A DNA stretch of 64,000 nucleotides from Brugia malayi (GCF_000002995.4 NW_025062479.1:22316721-22380720); one strand, 5' to 3'. Counted from the stretch's first letter, positions 49,101-62,217 are shown. Notes: generated by a model from the sequence alone, not told the origin. Translations and numbers: made by a program.

Positions 49101-51579
49101 AGAAAAGAAATTTTTATGAAAAATTTAGAAAAGCATAAAACTTCTTAAACTCATCGCTATATTTAATTAGAACTTGAATTAAATTTTGCTACACTGCAGA
49201 AATACTTACATCAATCATTAAAGCTCTCATTTAATCATTTTAATTATAATTTATAAATTATGATAAAATGAAAGACTTCTTCGCAAACAGTAATTATTTA
49301 CCTTTTCCTACACATTTAAGTGAACAAAAACTACTGATAATAATAATCATAATAATAGTAATAGCATGAAAAAATATATAAATTCAAAACCATAATTTAA
49401 ATTGATATAGAAATAAGAGAAAATTTTGTTAAACCTGTTCATCATTTAACAAACTATAACGAATGCACTTCAATAGTTGACGACAATATGGCATACGTTT
49501 TTTACGATCTATCAAAATCCATAGTTTAAGAAGAATCCAAACATCCATCTAACACACATATAGAAATGTAACAATTTTTTTTTTCTTATTTAAAAAAATT
49601 TGAATTTAAAAATTTAGCAAAAATTTGTATTTTATTAATAAACACAAAATATTTTTTACGTATTTAAAATGTGTAACATTCAATTAGTATACCTCATCGT
49701 TTACTTTCAATAAATCAGCATTCAAAATTTCAAATAAATCATTACATTTAAGACGAAAATAATCAAGGTTGTAACCGTTGTTTACAGATGAATTTACAAT
49801 ATACAACACATATTCAAAAGTCTGTAATAAAAGATAGTAATAATAATTTTTTTGTTCCTTATTTTTTAATAAAGAAAAGAATGGATTATTTTTTCTTGTT
49901 TTTTTTTTTCCCATTTTTTTTTCAAAAATCTTCATTTTAAATAAGACAAAAAATTATGTTTAAACTTTTTTTATTTGTTCAGGTAAATATTTGGCACACA
50001 TTCGCCAAACACCAATACAATTTTCTTCATTGATACCATCAACAAAATTTTGCACAACACATCGTTTTATGCTGTCTAATTCCCAATCATTCGCCTAAAA
50101 TTTGTATCTTGGAAAATTTCACAAGTTTTACAAAAAAAAAAAAAGTGACATAAAATTCAAAAAAAAGAGATATCAGTCAGATTTTGGTTCATTTATAACT
50201 GCTTCCTTTTAAAGTGCTGTAAGAGATAACTGTTAGATAATATTATCAGTAAAACTTAGCATAGAGATATTTCACATAATTTCTCAATGGTGATTAGCAA
50301 ATATTTTTGTATTTGAGTTGTTTAATTTTGATTTATTGAATTTACATTTACATGAACAAATAATGTGTCAATAACATTATTTGATGACCAAGATTGTAAT
50401 TATGTTTTTTTACTTCGCTTACATTGAAATGACTAAAGTGCAGTTTTTCATTATGGAAAAGTTTTTTATTTGTTTTTAGCATAAATATTACTAAAAAACT
50501 TATTGATAATAACAATCTTTTAATTAAATTTACAAATAGGTAACGAAGGAATAATGGCATTCATTATAAGAGAAATACTTTAAGGCATACCACTTTAAGA
50601 ATTTGCTCCAATTGAAGCCAGTCTTTTACATTAATATTTTCATATTTCAAAGCGTAAAATATTTCTTTTATCTAAAAGCATAATAAATTAATTTCAATTT
50701 CACTCTAAATTTCTTGAGCTTTTTCAAAGGCAAAAAAATTATTAACTTAAAACTTATTGTGAAAATGCTACATTATGTAAATATATCTACTAAGAAAAGT
50801 AACGAAAATTTTAAAAAGAAAAATAAAAACAAATTACAATATCAATTGAAACTGATGTATGTATGGTATATTGTTGGGTAGTTTCATTGAAAAGCATAAA
50901 TGGAATGAGATAAGGACAACGATGTTCAACAAATCGGCTATTTAATCGATATCTAAAATGAGTGGAAATTACCGTATTTTTGAATAGTACAGTATTGAGG
51001 ATTATTGAGGTACTGTAAATGATACAGTAACTGCAAATTATCAGAATAATACTTAATTGGACTTTAATAAATAGTAACGTTATAAATAATCACAGACAAC
51101 ATCTGTATTTGTGTCATGAATAAATAACAAATGTTGCAGATTACAATAAACACTTGCTATTTATCATCAATAAATGGTAGTGCTGTAAACTACCACAAGA
51201 AGAAATGTATCAATCGCTTTAACACATTAACGAAAAACAATACAGTAAAATATTGGCAAATAATATAGAGTAGTATATTCACTACTAGCTATAATGAAGA
51301 CGTAATACCAAATTTATTAGCCATTTGAATAACAATAAAAGTAATAAAAACTTTCTATTCGACTACAATGAATTAAATATATAAATATTTCTTCTCGTCG
51401 TCTTCCCTTATTTTTATTAATATAACCGAGTCTTCTTACCGATCATTATCATCAGTAATGATAACACAATCACATAATAGATCATCACTATCGCCATCAC
51501 AAATATTATCTATTCCCATGTTACGGAATACATTAGCGTATGACTTGAGCGTTATACCGTAATCCTTGTCAACCATCAT
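46107..51579 (-). CDS. KLHL10: KLHL10-like BTB-BACK-kelch protein
   Basis: Twelve exons join in phase to 598 residues: 51,440-51,579, 50,838-50,952, 50,591-50,671, 49,966-50,094, 49,693-49,821, 49,435-49,548, 48,488-48,739, 48,165-48,274, 47,584-47,706, 47,277-47,440, 46,786-46,921 and 46,107-46,410. Kelch-like proteins bind CUL3 through BTB-BACK and substrates through the propeller; mammalian KLHL10 is spermatid-specific. The BTB is divergent (LLCDCVIITDDNDRYRLNSR, YLIPFMLFNE). The BACK contains CVVQNFVDGINEENC and LLKCIRYSLL. Kelch blades carry GG-Y or W marks: LLLAIGGWEKRG, LYVIGGFEGTQYFNSTRCYD, IIVAGGSDGRSRLRTAEMYD, MYVAGGYTGETVLQTVEMYT, ILIAGGYDGTNRLSSAEIL, FYAIGGYNRTVTKTVVRF. The KLHL10-type end (SRSAL then an acidic Ser-rich tail) is present. 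The start ATG at 51,579 is the first of two consecutive Met codons. Several acceptors end AAG rather than CAG. Confidence 0.92.
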
Positions 51580-53017
51580 ATAAGTCAACAGAACACAACG
51601 ATAACCGCTTTTAAGGAAAAGAAAATGAAAGTTATCACTTTTTGAACACTTTTATATATGCCGTTTCTGTAGTAAATTAGATTTATGTAAATTTAAAGTC
51701 AAATACTTCTAATTATGGTACTTATGAATTGCTAATACACAAATATATGGCACCTTTTCTCTTATAGTAAGTCTATGTTATTTCCATGATACTATTTTCA
51801 AATATACCCTATAGCAAATTTATGAATTTTCTATGATGTTTATCTCAACTGTACGTATTTTATGAAATAAACCCACCTCCTACGGTATTTTGTGGAATAC
51901 ACCTGTGTTCTACAGTATTATACTTTTCGATATACATTTCACGTGTAATTGTTTTAGAATGCAAATAACAGGAAACATTTGTAAATGATGCTGAAATGGA
52001 TGAAATCAGCGCTAATTGTGGATGATATGTAAGCAAACAAAATATATTGTACACGAGATGTATGTTTGTGACAGGGAATGGCTAATGTAGATCGGATTTT
52101 TTAAGACATAAAATGTGATGCAGTATAGATATATGTTTGAAGTATTTCAGCATTTCAAAATTTGTAAGTGTAAAAATGCTACAATTTTTAACTTAGCTTG
52201 TCATTTACGTAATCATAATGGAACTGATCTGCACTACTTCTGACAAAAGGGTCAAATGATTCAGATGGCTTAAATGTAATGATAAATGATGATAGCACCT
52301 GTATATTTTAACAGATGTAACTTTACAAAAAACAGGCCTTTTTTTCTAATTTTTATGATCGAACATTAAACATTTCAGCCAATAGTTATTACTGAAAATG
52401 AATTCATTTGTATTTCATAAATATAATTATATAGAAAATGATTTTACCCCTCATTTTGCTATTTTTTTTTTTTACCTTTTCCAATCATTTTTTTAATTTT
52501 TGATTTTAAAACTTTCATATTTTTTATTTTTAAAGCTTATTTTTTAAAACTTTTTCTAATCATTTATTTATTTAAATAACAAAAAAGAAACAACACTGAA
52601 GAAAATATTGAAGGCATTTTAAAAATTGTTTATTAAATTTGAAAAGGAATTGAGAAAAATGTTTATTAAAAAAATGTTATGTATTAATTTTGCAAACTTC
52701 ATCACATCTAAAATCAATCATTAATAGTCAGTAATTATTAAAAGTTTTTTTCTTCTCATCACAAAATTCTTCTCTTAACAGTACTATCAAATTGTTAAAT
52801 AATATGAATCATTTCAAACATTTTTTTTTTTTTTGCTTCGATTTAATGAATTGTTTATTAAACAAATTCCTTCCAAAGGAATCGATAATTTGTCTTTTGT
52901 TTTTCATTTTTATAAAAATGAATTTGATAAAATAAAAAAAAAAAAAGCAATAACATCAACTTTAATTAAATTTTCAAAGATTTTGAAAAACAAAAGTAAC
53001 ATTTGATAAAGCTATTC
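51580..53017. other. Upstream region of the KLHL10-like gene and 3' flank of the Ig gene
   Basis: Between 51,580 and 52,350 base use is less AT-biased than nearby but no exon was recognised. The open frame 51,860-52,054 (-) lacks family similarity. The rest is AT-rich with poly(T) runs. Confidence 0.45.
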
Positions 53018-54670
53018 CTATACATCAGCTATATAGGTAGATGGATCTTTATTATTTAAAATCACTGAACAGGATGAAATGACTCGTCCGATCCGATTTC
53101 TTGCAATAGCTATATATTTACCTTCATCATCAACTGTACAATTATTGATTCGTAATATCCACCAATCATTTTTTCGATCAATATCTGTAAATAAACATTT
53201 TTTACAAATCATAAACAAGATTAGTTTTTGCAATATTTTATTTATGAATTTATCATGCAAATCATTAAAGTAAGTTATAATTTCCTAATAGAAAACAACA
53301 AAAATTTCATGCAAAGAATGTATATGCAGGATTTTAATGTTTTCAAATTTCGATTGAATTATTAAATTTAAGCTTCCTTTATCACGCGGTTTATCTTTCT
53401 CCGATAGAATTATATTTTAATCTTGAACAATTTTATGAAAGTTATAAGTGATTTCCAAATTAATTAACGTCTTTAAGAAACAATAATCAAAAATGATATA
53501 AAATTGAAATGATCACATTTACCGTTTCATACTTTCAATGTATCTGTATAAGTTAAAAATAGCTTATTAAAAAAAGCTTACTTATGCGTTGATTGCTTGT
53601 AATGCGGCGATTGCGAAAATGAAAGGTAACATAAGGTATTGGATAGCCTGACACCTGACATGCTAACTGTAGACAACCGTAAATTTCATCATATTTCAAA
53701 TTTTGAAAAAATTTTGGTTCAATTCCAGCTAAATCATCATCTACAAAAAAAAAAAAAAAAAAGAAAGAAAGAAATAAGGTAAATTGAATTATTTAATAAT
53801 AATTAACTAAATATAATCATTCATTTTTCTATCCCTTTGATTTATTGTAATAAAATTAAATAATTTTATACATACCATTGACATGCAATACACTAATATC
53901 AGAAGCAATTGAATTTGTTACTTCTACAACACATATAATATCGCCCGAATCTGATATATCACAGTCAAATATTTCCAAACAACAATCGAAACCTTTGCGC
54001 CAATATCGATATCGTCCACCATTTGTTATTACTTTTGTACCAATATACCAGGAAACATTCAAATCAAGATTATCTGTAATGCTTTTTCTCATTTCAACTA
54101 TATTTTCATTATTTCACAAAAAAAGAAAGTATTAAGAAATTTTTATTTGTCTTTTTTTTTTCTTTATGTTTCTTAAGTATAAAAAATTTTAATTGTTTCT
54201 ATGTTGTCACATTTTTATGTTTTTATCTTGAAATATTACTTTAATTAGTCTAATATTTTGGAATTGTATATTGGACTGTAGGACAAAAGAAAAAAATTTG
54301 CTTTGAGCAATATTGAATAGTTTAAATTTCATCAGTTTACCAATATGAAAAAGTATGTTGGCAAAAGTAATAGAAAAAATTATTAATAGCAAAATTTGAT
54401 TTGCTATTAATTCTAATAATTTATCAATTAATCATTAAAATATTGTTGTAATGAGCTTAATATTATATGTCTAATAATCAATTATTTATGAATCAATATC
54501 TTTTATTATTTACAATTTTTCAATAATAATACAATTGTTTGTAAACAATTGTTTAAAAATTTACCAGAAGTAATTTTACCAGATAATATGATCATATCAC
54601 CGGTACGTATATTCCATTCTTTCTTTAGCATATTAACTGATAAACTGTTAATAAATGAAGTTTTTGACTC
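53018..54670 (-). CDS. C-terminal exons of an immunoglobulin (I-set) domain protein, 5' end not found
   Basis: Four exons join in phase: 54,565-54,670, 53,876-54,073, 53,582-53,740 and 53,018-53,184 (TAG). Two Ig-type domains are seen. The first spans DLNVSWYIGTKVI ... CLEIFDCDISDSGDIICVVE, with the usual DSG.I.C strand-F motif. The second spans FFQNLKYDEIYGCLQLACQ, VSGYPIPYVTFHF and WWILRINNCTVDDEGKYIAI. In the second the strand-F Cys is replaced (YIAIAR where YTCIAR is typical), so its disulphide is probably lost. The arrangement resembles giant muscle or cell-surface I-set proteins, but the exact family is not recognisable. A possible earlier exon at 55,286-55,400 (acceptor TTTACAG, donor GTGTAC) joins in phase. 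Its first exon here, 54,565-54,670, is the intact relative of the broken copies in the palindrome. Confidence 0.75.
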
Positions 54671-57462
54671 CTACAAAAGCAATCTAATAAGAGTAAAAAA
54701 TGCATGAAATTGTCTTAAAAGATAATCATAAAGACACTGTACGAAATATTTCTAATTTCTTTAAATAAAAGCTTCAAACTTTAAATAAAATTTTTTTTTA
54801 AAGAAAAAGGCATTGTCCTAAAATTATTGTAAACGATGAGTCATTTCATTGAAATTTTTGCTTTGCAATCTTTTTTTCACAATCTAAGTTAATTTTAAGT
54901 AGTAATTTTGACTCTTTATTGAAAGATTACTGCTTGATCTTAATATACTTGAAAATATTACAATTAATCTATATTTTTAAGTTGAAATTTAAAAGTAATT
55001 TGTAAATTTTATTACTTTTACATATAAAAATTTTTTATGCAAAATTTTTGTCTTTTTTCATTTTTACTACTCAAATGACATTAATAAATTACAAAATAAA
55101 ATAGGAAATAAAGTAAATTAGAAAATTTTGTGCTTACTTACGTAAGCAATGCAAATTGTTTAAAATCAATTAGCCAATTAATTGTGTATTGAAATTTTTA
55201 ATCAGTAATTAATTATCTAATGCTTCTCTTCCGACTACTTTTTTAGTAGTTTATTTGAAAAAAAACAAAACGAAAAATTGTACACTGCTTGTAAATGATG
55301 TTTTATACAAATTTCTGGTAATTTTTCCAATTTTTGTTTCAAATAATGTTGAATACATTTGTTTTGATACCATTTCCATGGCTGTTGCTTGCTTTGAAAT
55401 CTGTAAATTGAGAGATCAGCACGAGAAATAATAAAATGTTAATTAAAAAATTAATTCAAATCTTGAATAATGAAAATTTAAATTTAATAAAATTTAATTG
55501 AATTTTGACCAGCAAATTGTAAGGCATTTTCTATCAATTGTCATGATACAATGATGCAATAAATGTTATAACTTTATACAACATTAATATTTATATAATA
55601 CTAATACTAAAAAAAAAAAAAATTATATAAGGTAAAAAGTAATAAAATTTAAATAATTGAACAAGAAATATTAAAATTTAAATATTTGAGCAATAATTTA
55701 TTGCATTTTACCATAACGGAAATGATGGCATTTGAGAGAAGCAAGAAATGATCGTCGCAGCGATCGTTTTTTAGGACACATCGTACGATGCAATTCTCAT
55801 TTGCATTCAACTGAAAGAAATTATTAATTTAATTTTTCTTTTTTTTTTCTTTTTGAGATAATATAATTTTATTTATAAAAAAAAAAAAATTCAGAATATT
55901 TAAATATATGAATGAGTATTATGAATTCAATGTTACAATAATTTGCATGCATGCACTTACACGTGCATTCACGTGAAAAAAGAAATATAAATTAATTTGG
56001 CAAACAATTCTAATTTATGTAACAAGAGCAGTATAATTATATTTGATAAATAAATTTAATTACATTAAACATTAACTGATTGTAAATTGTTAAACATACG
56101 AAAATATTTATAATACTTTTTATTTGAAATCAGTTTTAATTTAAAGGTTTTAAAAAGTTGGAAGGAAGCAGAAATAAAATGAAAAAATTTCATTTTTGTT
56201 AGCAATTATTAAAATAAAAAGATAGTAAATCATTTTCAATTGCTACTTTTTTTTTCAAAGTTAGTCTATCTTTTTCATTTTTCTTCTTTTCTCTTCTTTT
56301 TCCTTTTTTCTTTTCCATTCCACTACCATTTTCACCTTTTTCTTCATCTTTTTCCATCCCATTTTCTATTAGTCTCTTTTTTTTTAGACTATTTGAAAAA
56401 TGAAAATTATTTTGCATTGATGTATAATACATTGTACCTTATACAGCTGTACAAGCATGAGAACAAAGTTTCTCGCAGCTTATTTATCAATCATAGTCAA
56501 ATATGGCCAGTTACTATTATTGGCCAATTATTGCTTTAATTAATCATAAGAAATGTTAGAGATTAATAAAATTTTATAAAATTTCAATATGACTAATTAC
56601 TATTACTAAGTTTATAATTAAAACACAATTTAATAGAATTAATGATAAATATTTAAAATGGCAAAAAAATATTGAAAAAAAATTTTTTATTTTAACAAAA
56701 GTATTGCATGAAATTTGACGATCATAAAATTGTATTAATAGCTAAACTAATTGTAGTAATTTAATAAATCATAAAGAAATGTTAAAGATTAGTAAATTTT
56801 ATAAAATAAACATATTAGTGAAGATAGAAAAAAAAAAAAGAATAAAATTTAAACAATAGAAGTAGCTTAAAATTAAATATATGATATTATAAAAAAAATG
56901 ATCATTCGTTATTTCTATTCCATCAAGAAATTTGTATACATTTAGATTTTTTTTTTTATTTATTACATATTATTTACTATTTTTTAAATTTATGTTTAGA
57001 GAAAAAAAATTTTGTTAATTGATGAATGAAAATTTTCAGAAGGTTATAAAATTGTATTTTCATTATTTACAAAAGCAGTAAGAAGAGATGGAATAAGTAA
57101 ATCGTTTTTTCCGCAAAATAATTTGATTTTCCTTTTTTTTTTTCTTTCGAAAAAACCATGAATGAATTTTTCTTTAAATTGATTAGTTTCAATTGAAAAA
57201 AGATGAAATTTTAATGGCAGTATTTTTCCACGAAATTAATTGCAACTATTCAAAATGAAAATAAAATTAAGATCGAAATACCAAGAATGTTGTTAAAATG
57301 CTTTATAATTATCTGTTAGTTGCAATATCCAAAAAAAGCTTGAAATTGTAAATTTAAATTAAATCTAAAAATGTAAATTTACTTTATTTAATTAAAATAT
57401 TTTTTAATAATTGTCCTCAGAAAAAAAAATGCCTTTGCTCATTTTGTTTATTTACTTATTAT
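54671..57462. other. AT-rich region between the Ig gene and BTB copy 3
   Basis: Contains the possible Ig-gene exon at 55,286-55,400 (-) and another minus-strand open piece at 55,712-55,810 whose phase does not join it. Bases 56,020-56,145 match 40,737-40,865 of the right arm. A pyrimidine-rich stretch lies at 56,245-56,385. No complete gene was recognised. Confidence 0.5.
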
Positions 57463-57956
57463 TTTTGTTAATTTTAAAATAATATTAGTTAATGCTTGAA
57501 GTAATTTTTTAAACTATCAATTACTCAAATTATATTGAAAAATACATTATTGATTGATTTAAATAATACAATTTGAATAATTGATAGTTTTAAAAATTAT
57601 TTCAAGCATTAATTGATATTGTTTTAAAATTAGCAAAAATGATAAGTAAATAAGCAAATTGAAGTAATTTTTAAAACTATCAATTATTCAAATTGTATTA
57701 TTTTTTTTGCTAATTTCTAAAATAATATCAGTCAGTGCTTGAAATAATTTTTTAGACTATCAATTACTCAAATTATATTGAAAAATACATTATTGGTTGA
57801 TTTAAAAAACAAAAATGAATTTTTTGCAACATTCATATGCAAATTTCAAAAAATTATAAAATTTGCAACATTCATATGCAAATTTATTTACTAAGAAAAA
57901 AAACTAATTTATTTGATTCAAATTATTGCAACGCATCATTTGCATGCTTCTATCAG

Positions 57957-59884
57957 ATGTGGTACGGCAGATCGCAAGAAGGAGTCCCGCAATTACAACA
58001 GCGACTTGCGTTGGATGCTGTATGGGTTGTACCAGGAGATATTCGCAAACAGTATTTGAAGGTTCCAATTAATTTAATTAACCATAATTAATTGCTAAAA
58101 AAGCATATTTATATTTATGCATAAAAAAAACAGAAAAATGTGAAAGGAAAAACATATTGAGATTATTTGAGAACATTTTTATACCTGCATTAAATTATTG
58201 AGAAATTTCAATGTATTATTATGATTTAAAAAAAAAAAAAAAAAAAAAAGAAATTGATGAAAAAAAAAAAAAAAGGTTTAAACGTAAAAGAATAAATTTT
58301 GCTAAAAAATATTTTAATGATTTATTTGAAATTAAATATTTTCAAAGTTTTTCTTGACTATATTTAACCATTTTTTTTTTTATTTTGGTTTTCATTTAAG
58401 CATGAATTGCGTGCTGATAGATTAGAAGCTAAAGTATATTTAAAGTGGTCAGCAAATATTGGTATTAAAAATCGAGTAAAAATTGTGCTTGAAAATGGAT
58501 ATTCATGTAATGCACCTGCATGTTTACTTACTGCATTCTCGAATATCTTTCGCAAACTTATTTCAGCACAAGTAAATTTTAATTGAATTAATTAATATTT
58601 GTTGTACAAAATTTGTAATTATTTAAATATTTGGTCATTTCCTTTTTTAAAATATATATATATAATTAAACTAATGAAAGTTAAATAACTTTAAATGGGT
58701 AACTATCCTAGAAAGATTATATTTAGGCAACACAGGAAACACTTTCATCGGGTAAAGAAATCACAGTTCATTTAAATGGTATGCCAAATATTACGAATGC
58801 CGGTCTCTATAATGTGGTAGCTTTCATTCAAAGTGGACAAATCAAATTTTTAGAAAGTGAATTAGAGAATGTTCTAATAGCAGCTAATGATCTTCAAGTA
58901 AGTATATTAAAGTTAACTTAATAATAAAGAATTTAGGAATTAAAATAATGCTTTTTTTAAAAAAAGAAAAAAAAAAAAAAGATGAAATCAAGAAAGAAAC
59001 AGTTGACAAAGTCAAATGTATCAAAAATAGGCGAAACGAAGAATTGATAAGCTAATAGGTAATCAAGATAAAACCAATACAGATGGAACAAAATGACTGA
59101 ATTCTGAAAATATACCTTAACAAAAAATTTTTAAATGATATAGAAAAAAAATTATAGTGATTCAATAGAGGCAAATAATCTTTTTAATAATTAAAATAAA
59201 TGACAAGCAAATCTTTCTATCCAATAAAATTATAGTTATGATCAGTAGATATGATTGTGTTTGCAGTAAAAAAGTTTTCAGGTGACTTCATTGGTATCAT
59301 TAATTTGTGAAGAAATGACTGAACGCATATTAGAAAATACATCACCACCAATTTCATTACTTTACTCTGCTATTGCTTGTTTACCTCCGTTTGTTTAATT
59401 AATTTTTTCATTTTAAATCATATAATCAGGTGTATATATCAATGTTTACCTGTTTATAGCTTCAAAGCTTCTAGCAGATTTTGTCATCTTTTAATAGAAA
59501 AAGAACAAGTCTAATTGCTGCACGAAATTTTGTTATAATCTTGAATGAGACAATAATATTATTCTCAAAAAAAAAATTATTTTATCGTAATTTTTTTTTT
59601 ATCATTAATTTTTATCTTACATTTAGACAATCACAATATCGTAATATGGTTGTTGATGGTGCAGCAATAAAATTTCATGATATTCTGGCAAGCCCAAAAT
59701 TTTCAGAAGTAAAAAAAAAAAGAAAAGAAATAATTTCTTTTCTATATTTTTTTGTTTTGTTTTTGTTTGTTTTCATTATTATTTCAAAGCAATTAACTAA
59801 ATGTAAAAATTTTTTTTTTTACATTTAATTAAAGAAAAAAAAAATGGAAAAGTTGCTCAAATTTAAAAGAATTAATATTCTTCT

Positions 59885-59927
<43 letters not shown>

Positions 59928-61425
59928 TTTCCTTTCCTTTTTTTTTTAGTTATCATTCGAATTGCTTTACGCACTTATTTCTTCACCAGTATTACAAGGA
60001 CCTCAATGGGTATTAGAAATTTATGAAGCGATCATATTTTGGCTTCAAAATAATCCTGAACATATTTGTTATGCGTCAGCTCTTTTGGATAATGTTAATT
60101 TCAAGGAAATTATTCATGTGGCTGATAATGTTTGCTATTTATTTCCTTCCTATTTGCTTCATTTAATTTTTTTTTTTTTTTTTTTTTAAAAAAAACTTGG
60201 GATTATAAGGATTATTAAAGAAATGGCAGATAAATTATTCCAATTAAATTTTTATAAATTCGAAAAAAAAAAATTGTTTTTTTAAAATTTTTCTAGCGTC
60301 AAGAAATAATGAAGAAATCATTGGAGGTGCCAGATTTGGGACCAATTGTGCAACTCTTTTTAATGGATGCAGTTTATGCCAAATTTATGGTTTTCACTTG
60401 TTTTATTTTTTGAATTTTTTAACAAATATGTCAATTTCATAATATGAAAAGAAAAATTTGCAATCATTTAAATTTGTACATTGCAAATGTTTGCGAAACA
60501 AACAAAAAAAAAAAAAAAAAAAAAAAAAATCAATTTTATAAGTATATGATTAAAATTAAATATTAAAAATTTAGAATAAAATAGCTACCTAAAATTTAAA
60601 AATTATAGGATGGTTTGACGTCACCAGAAAATCGCAATCAACCATTATCATCGCCCATCTATACGGTGTCTGGTGCAGAAAATGCAGTTACACCAACTCC
60701 ATTAAGAGGAACATTAGGATTAGCACCATCACCTCTTGGATCATATATCATTCCACCTTTTGATTCGGTATCATCTGCAACAACCAGAAGTATTAGTAAT
60801 GAAACATCCGTATCAGTTAACAAAAATTGGCGTCCAGCTCAACAGCTTCCAATAGGATCTGGTAGTTGTTAACAGTTTTTAAAACAATCTTACGTAATTT
60901 ACCCAACCTAGGAAAAAACTAGTGATAGTAGACGAGAACTTTGGGCTGAAATTTTAGCTCAACAATCAAAGCATGTCTAAAAGTGGACATGTAACAGGTG
61001 AAATGATTCCACTCCAAAGTAGCACTGCTCCCTCAATATTACCACCAAAAAGCTCTCGTGATTCGATTTGTACGGTAATTACAGCACATAATGATCCGGT
61101 ACTCATCTACTCAAATGTTCCTATTACTACTGCTGCTGCTAGCGATGGTACTGCTGGTGCTATCGGTGGTTGTGCTATCGGTGGTGGTGCTATTGGCGAT
61201 GGTGCTACTGGTGGCGGTAGGGGTGAACAGGAAGGATCAGGCGCTATCAAAAGCTCTCCAACACTAGAATCAGCTGAAATTCGAACAAGTAGCAGTCAAG
61301 AATCGGAATCAAGTTCGAAACGACGACCTAAATTTGAGCAAATCCTATTACGAACTGAACCACCAGGAAGTCGCAAAGAATTACGTAAGAAACGACAGGC
61401 ACGTGAAAAAACTGACACGAAGTGA
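57957..61425 (+). CDS. BTB-BACK domain protein, copy 3
   Basis: Exons equivalent to copy 2: 57,957-58,061, 58,401-58,571, 58,727-58,897, 59,282-59,392, about 59,475-59,531, 59,627-59,708, 59,950-60,129, 60,297-60,389 and 60,609-60,861, with tail ORF 60,973-61,425. BTB and BACK cores are the same as in copies 1 and 2. As in copy 1, one frame stays open from 59,481 through exon 6, because the A-run before exon 6 has one more base than in copy 2. This copy sits beside the intact Ig exons, so it may represent the parental arrangement from which the palindrome arms derived; that is inference. Confidence 0.75.
59890..59925 (+). repeat. (CT)n microsatellite at the BACK-exon acceptor, copy 3
   Basis: Shorter than the 42-bp runs in copies 1 and 2, at the same place before the acceptor at 59,949. 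Confidence 0.95.
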
Positions 61426-61954
61426 TTAGAAATGATTTTTTTCATTTTTGTTTTGTTTTGTGAAAAACATTTAAATATATGAATTTAAATGCATATTTCT
61501 TGTTTAATTTTAAAATAAAAAAAAGAAAATAATAAAATGATTAGATTGGAAAAGGTACAAGAAATTAACTTAAATAATGCTTAATTAATTTAAACATTTT
61601 CTAAACTGACAATAAATAAATTTAATAATTAAATTATTGCAAGAAAAGACAAAAGCTATTTGTTATCTAAGTGAAAACAAACAACAAAATTAATAAAAAA
61701 AAAAAGAAAAACCGATATCATTTTTAATTGATTTTTATTTTAATCTTACTTTTTGAAAATAAAATAAAAGAAAAAAAAATTTTTTTTCTTTATTAAAAAA
61801 TACAAACTTAATATTAAAACAGAAAATTTGATGCTAAAAGCAAAAAGTTTAATGCCAGTTTTGACACATAATTTTATTTTACATTTACTTCAATTTTATA
61901 TACTTATTATTATTATTATTTTTATTGATATGTTAATATTGATTTTTATTGATA

Positions 61955-62217
61955 TGTTAATTTCAAGGAAATTATTCATGTGGCTGATAATGTTTGCTAT
62001 TTATTTCCTTCCTATTTGCTTCATTTAATTTTTTTTTTTTTTAAAAAAAAACTTGGGATTATAAGGATTATTAAAGAAATGGCAGATAAATTATTCAAAT
62101 TAAATTTTTATAAATTCGAAAAAAAAAATTGTTTTTTTTAAAATTTTTCTAGCGTCAAGAAATAATGAAGAAATCATTGGAGGTGCCAGATTTGGGACCA
62201 ATTGTGCAACTCTTTTT
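61955..62217 (+). pseudogene. Partial tandem copy of the BTB-gene BACK exon 3' end and next exon
   Basis: Repeats about 60,096-60,365: the last codons of exon 7 (NFKEIIHVADN), the intervening intron with its T and A runs, and most of exon 8 (RQEIMKKSLEVPDLGPIVQL). It breaks off after CTCTTTTTAATGA. Without upstream exons it cannot encode a BTB protein. Confidence 0.88.

Larger units (their letters stand above)
57463..61914 (+). repeat. Third copy of the BTB-gene segment (about 4.45 kb)
   Basis: Direct repeat of about 40,900-45,332 in the right arm, offset 16,564 at the 5' end and 16,585 at the 3' end. Differences are mainly homopolymer lengths. Its tail coding sequence agrees with the left arm and differs from the right arm, which suggests the right arm took the private changes. 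Confidence 0.93.

Noticed and set aside
51860..52054. 64-codon minus-strand open frame upstream of the KLHL10-like gene
   Set aside because: No recognised domain and no in-phase connection to the first KLHL10-like exon.
55712..55810. 33-codon minus-strand exon-like piece with ACTTTCAG-type acceptor and GTAAAA donor
   Set aside because: Open in one frame only, but its phase does not join the next candidate exon at 55,286-55,400, and no domain is recognisable.
61828..62028. 66-codon open frame
   Set aside because: It reads through poly(T) and repeated ATT and across the duplicated BACK-exon fragment; no independent gene is supported.
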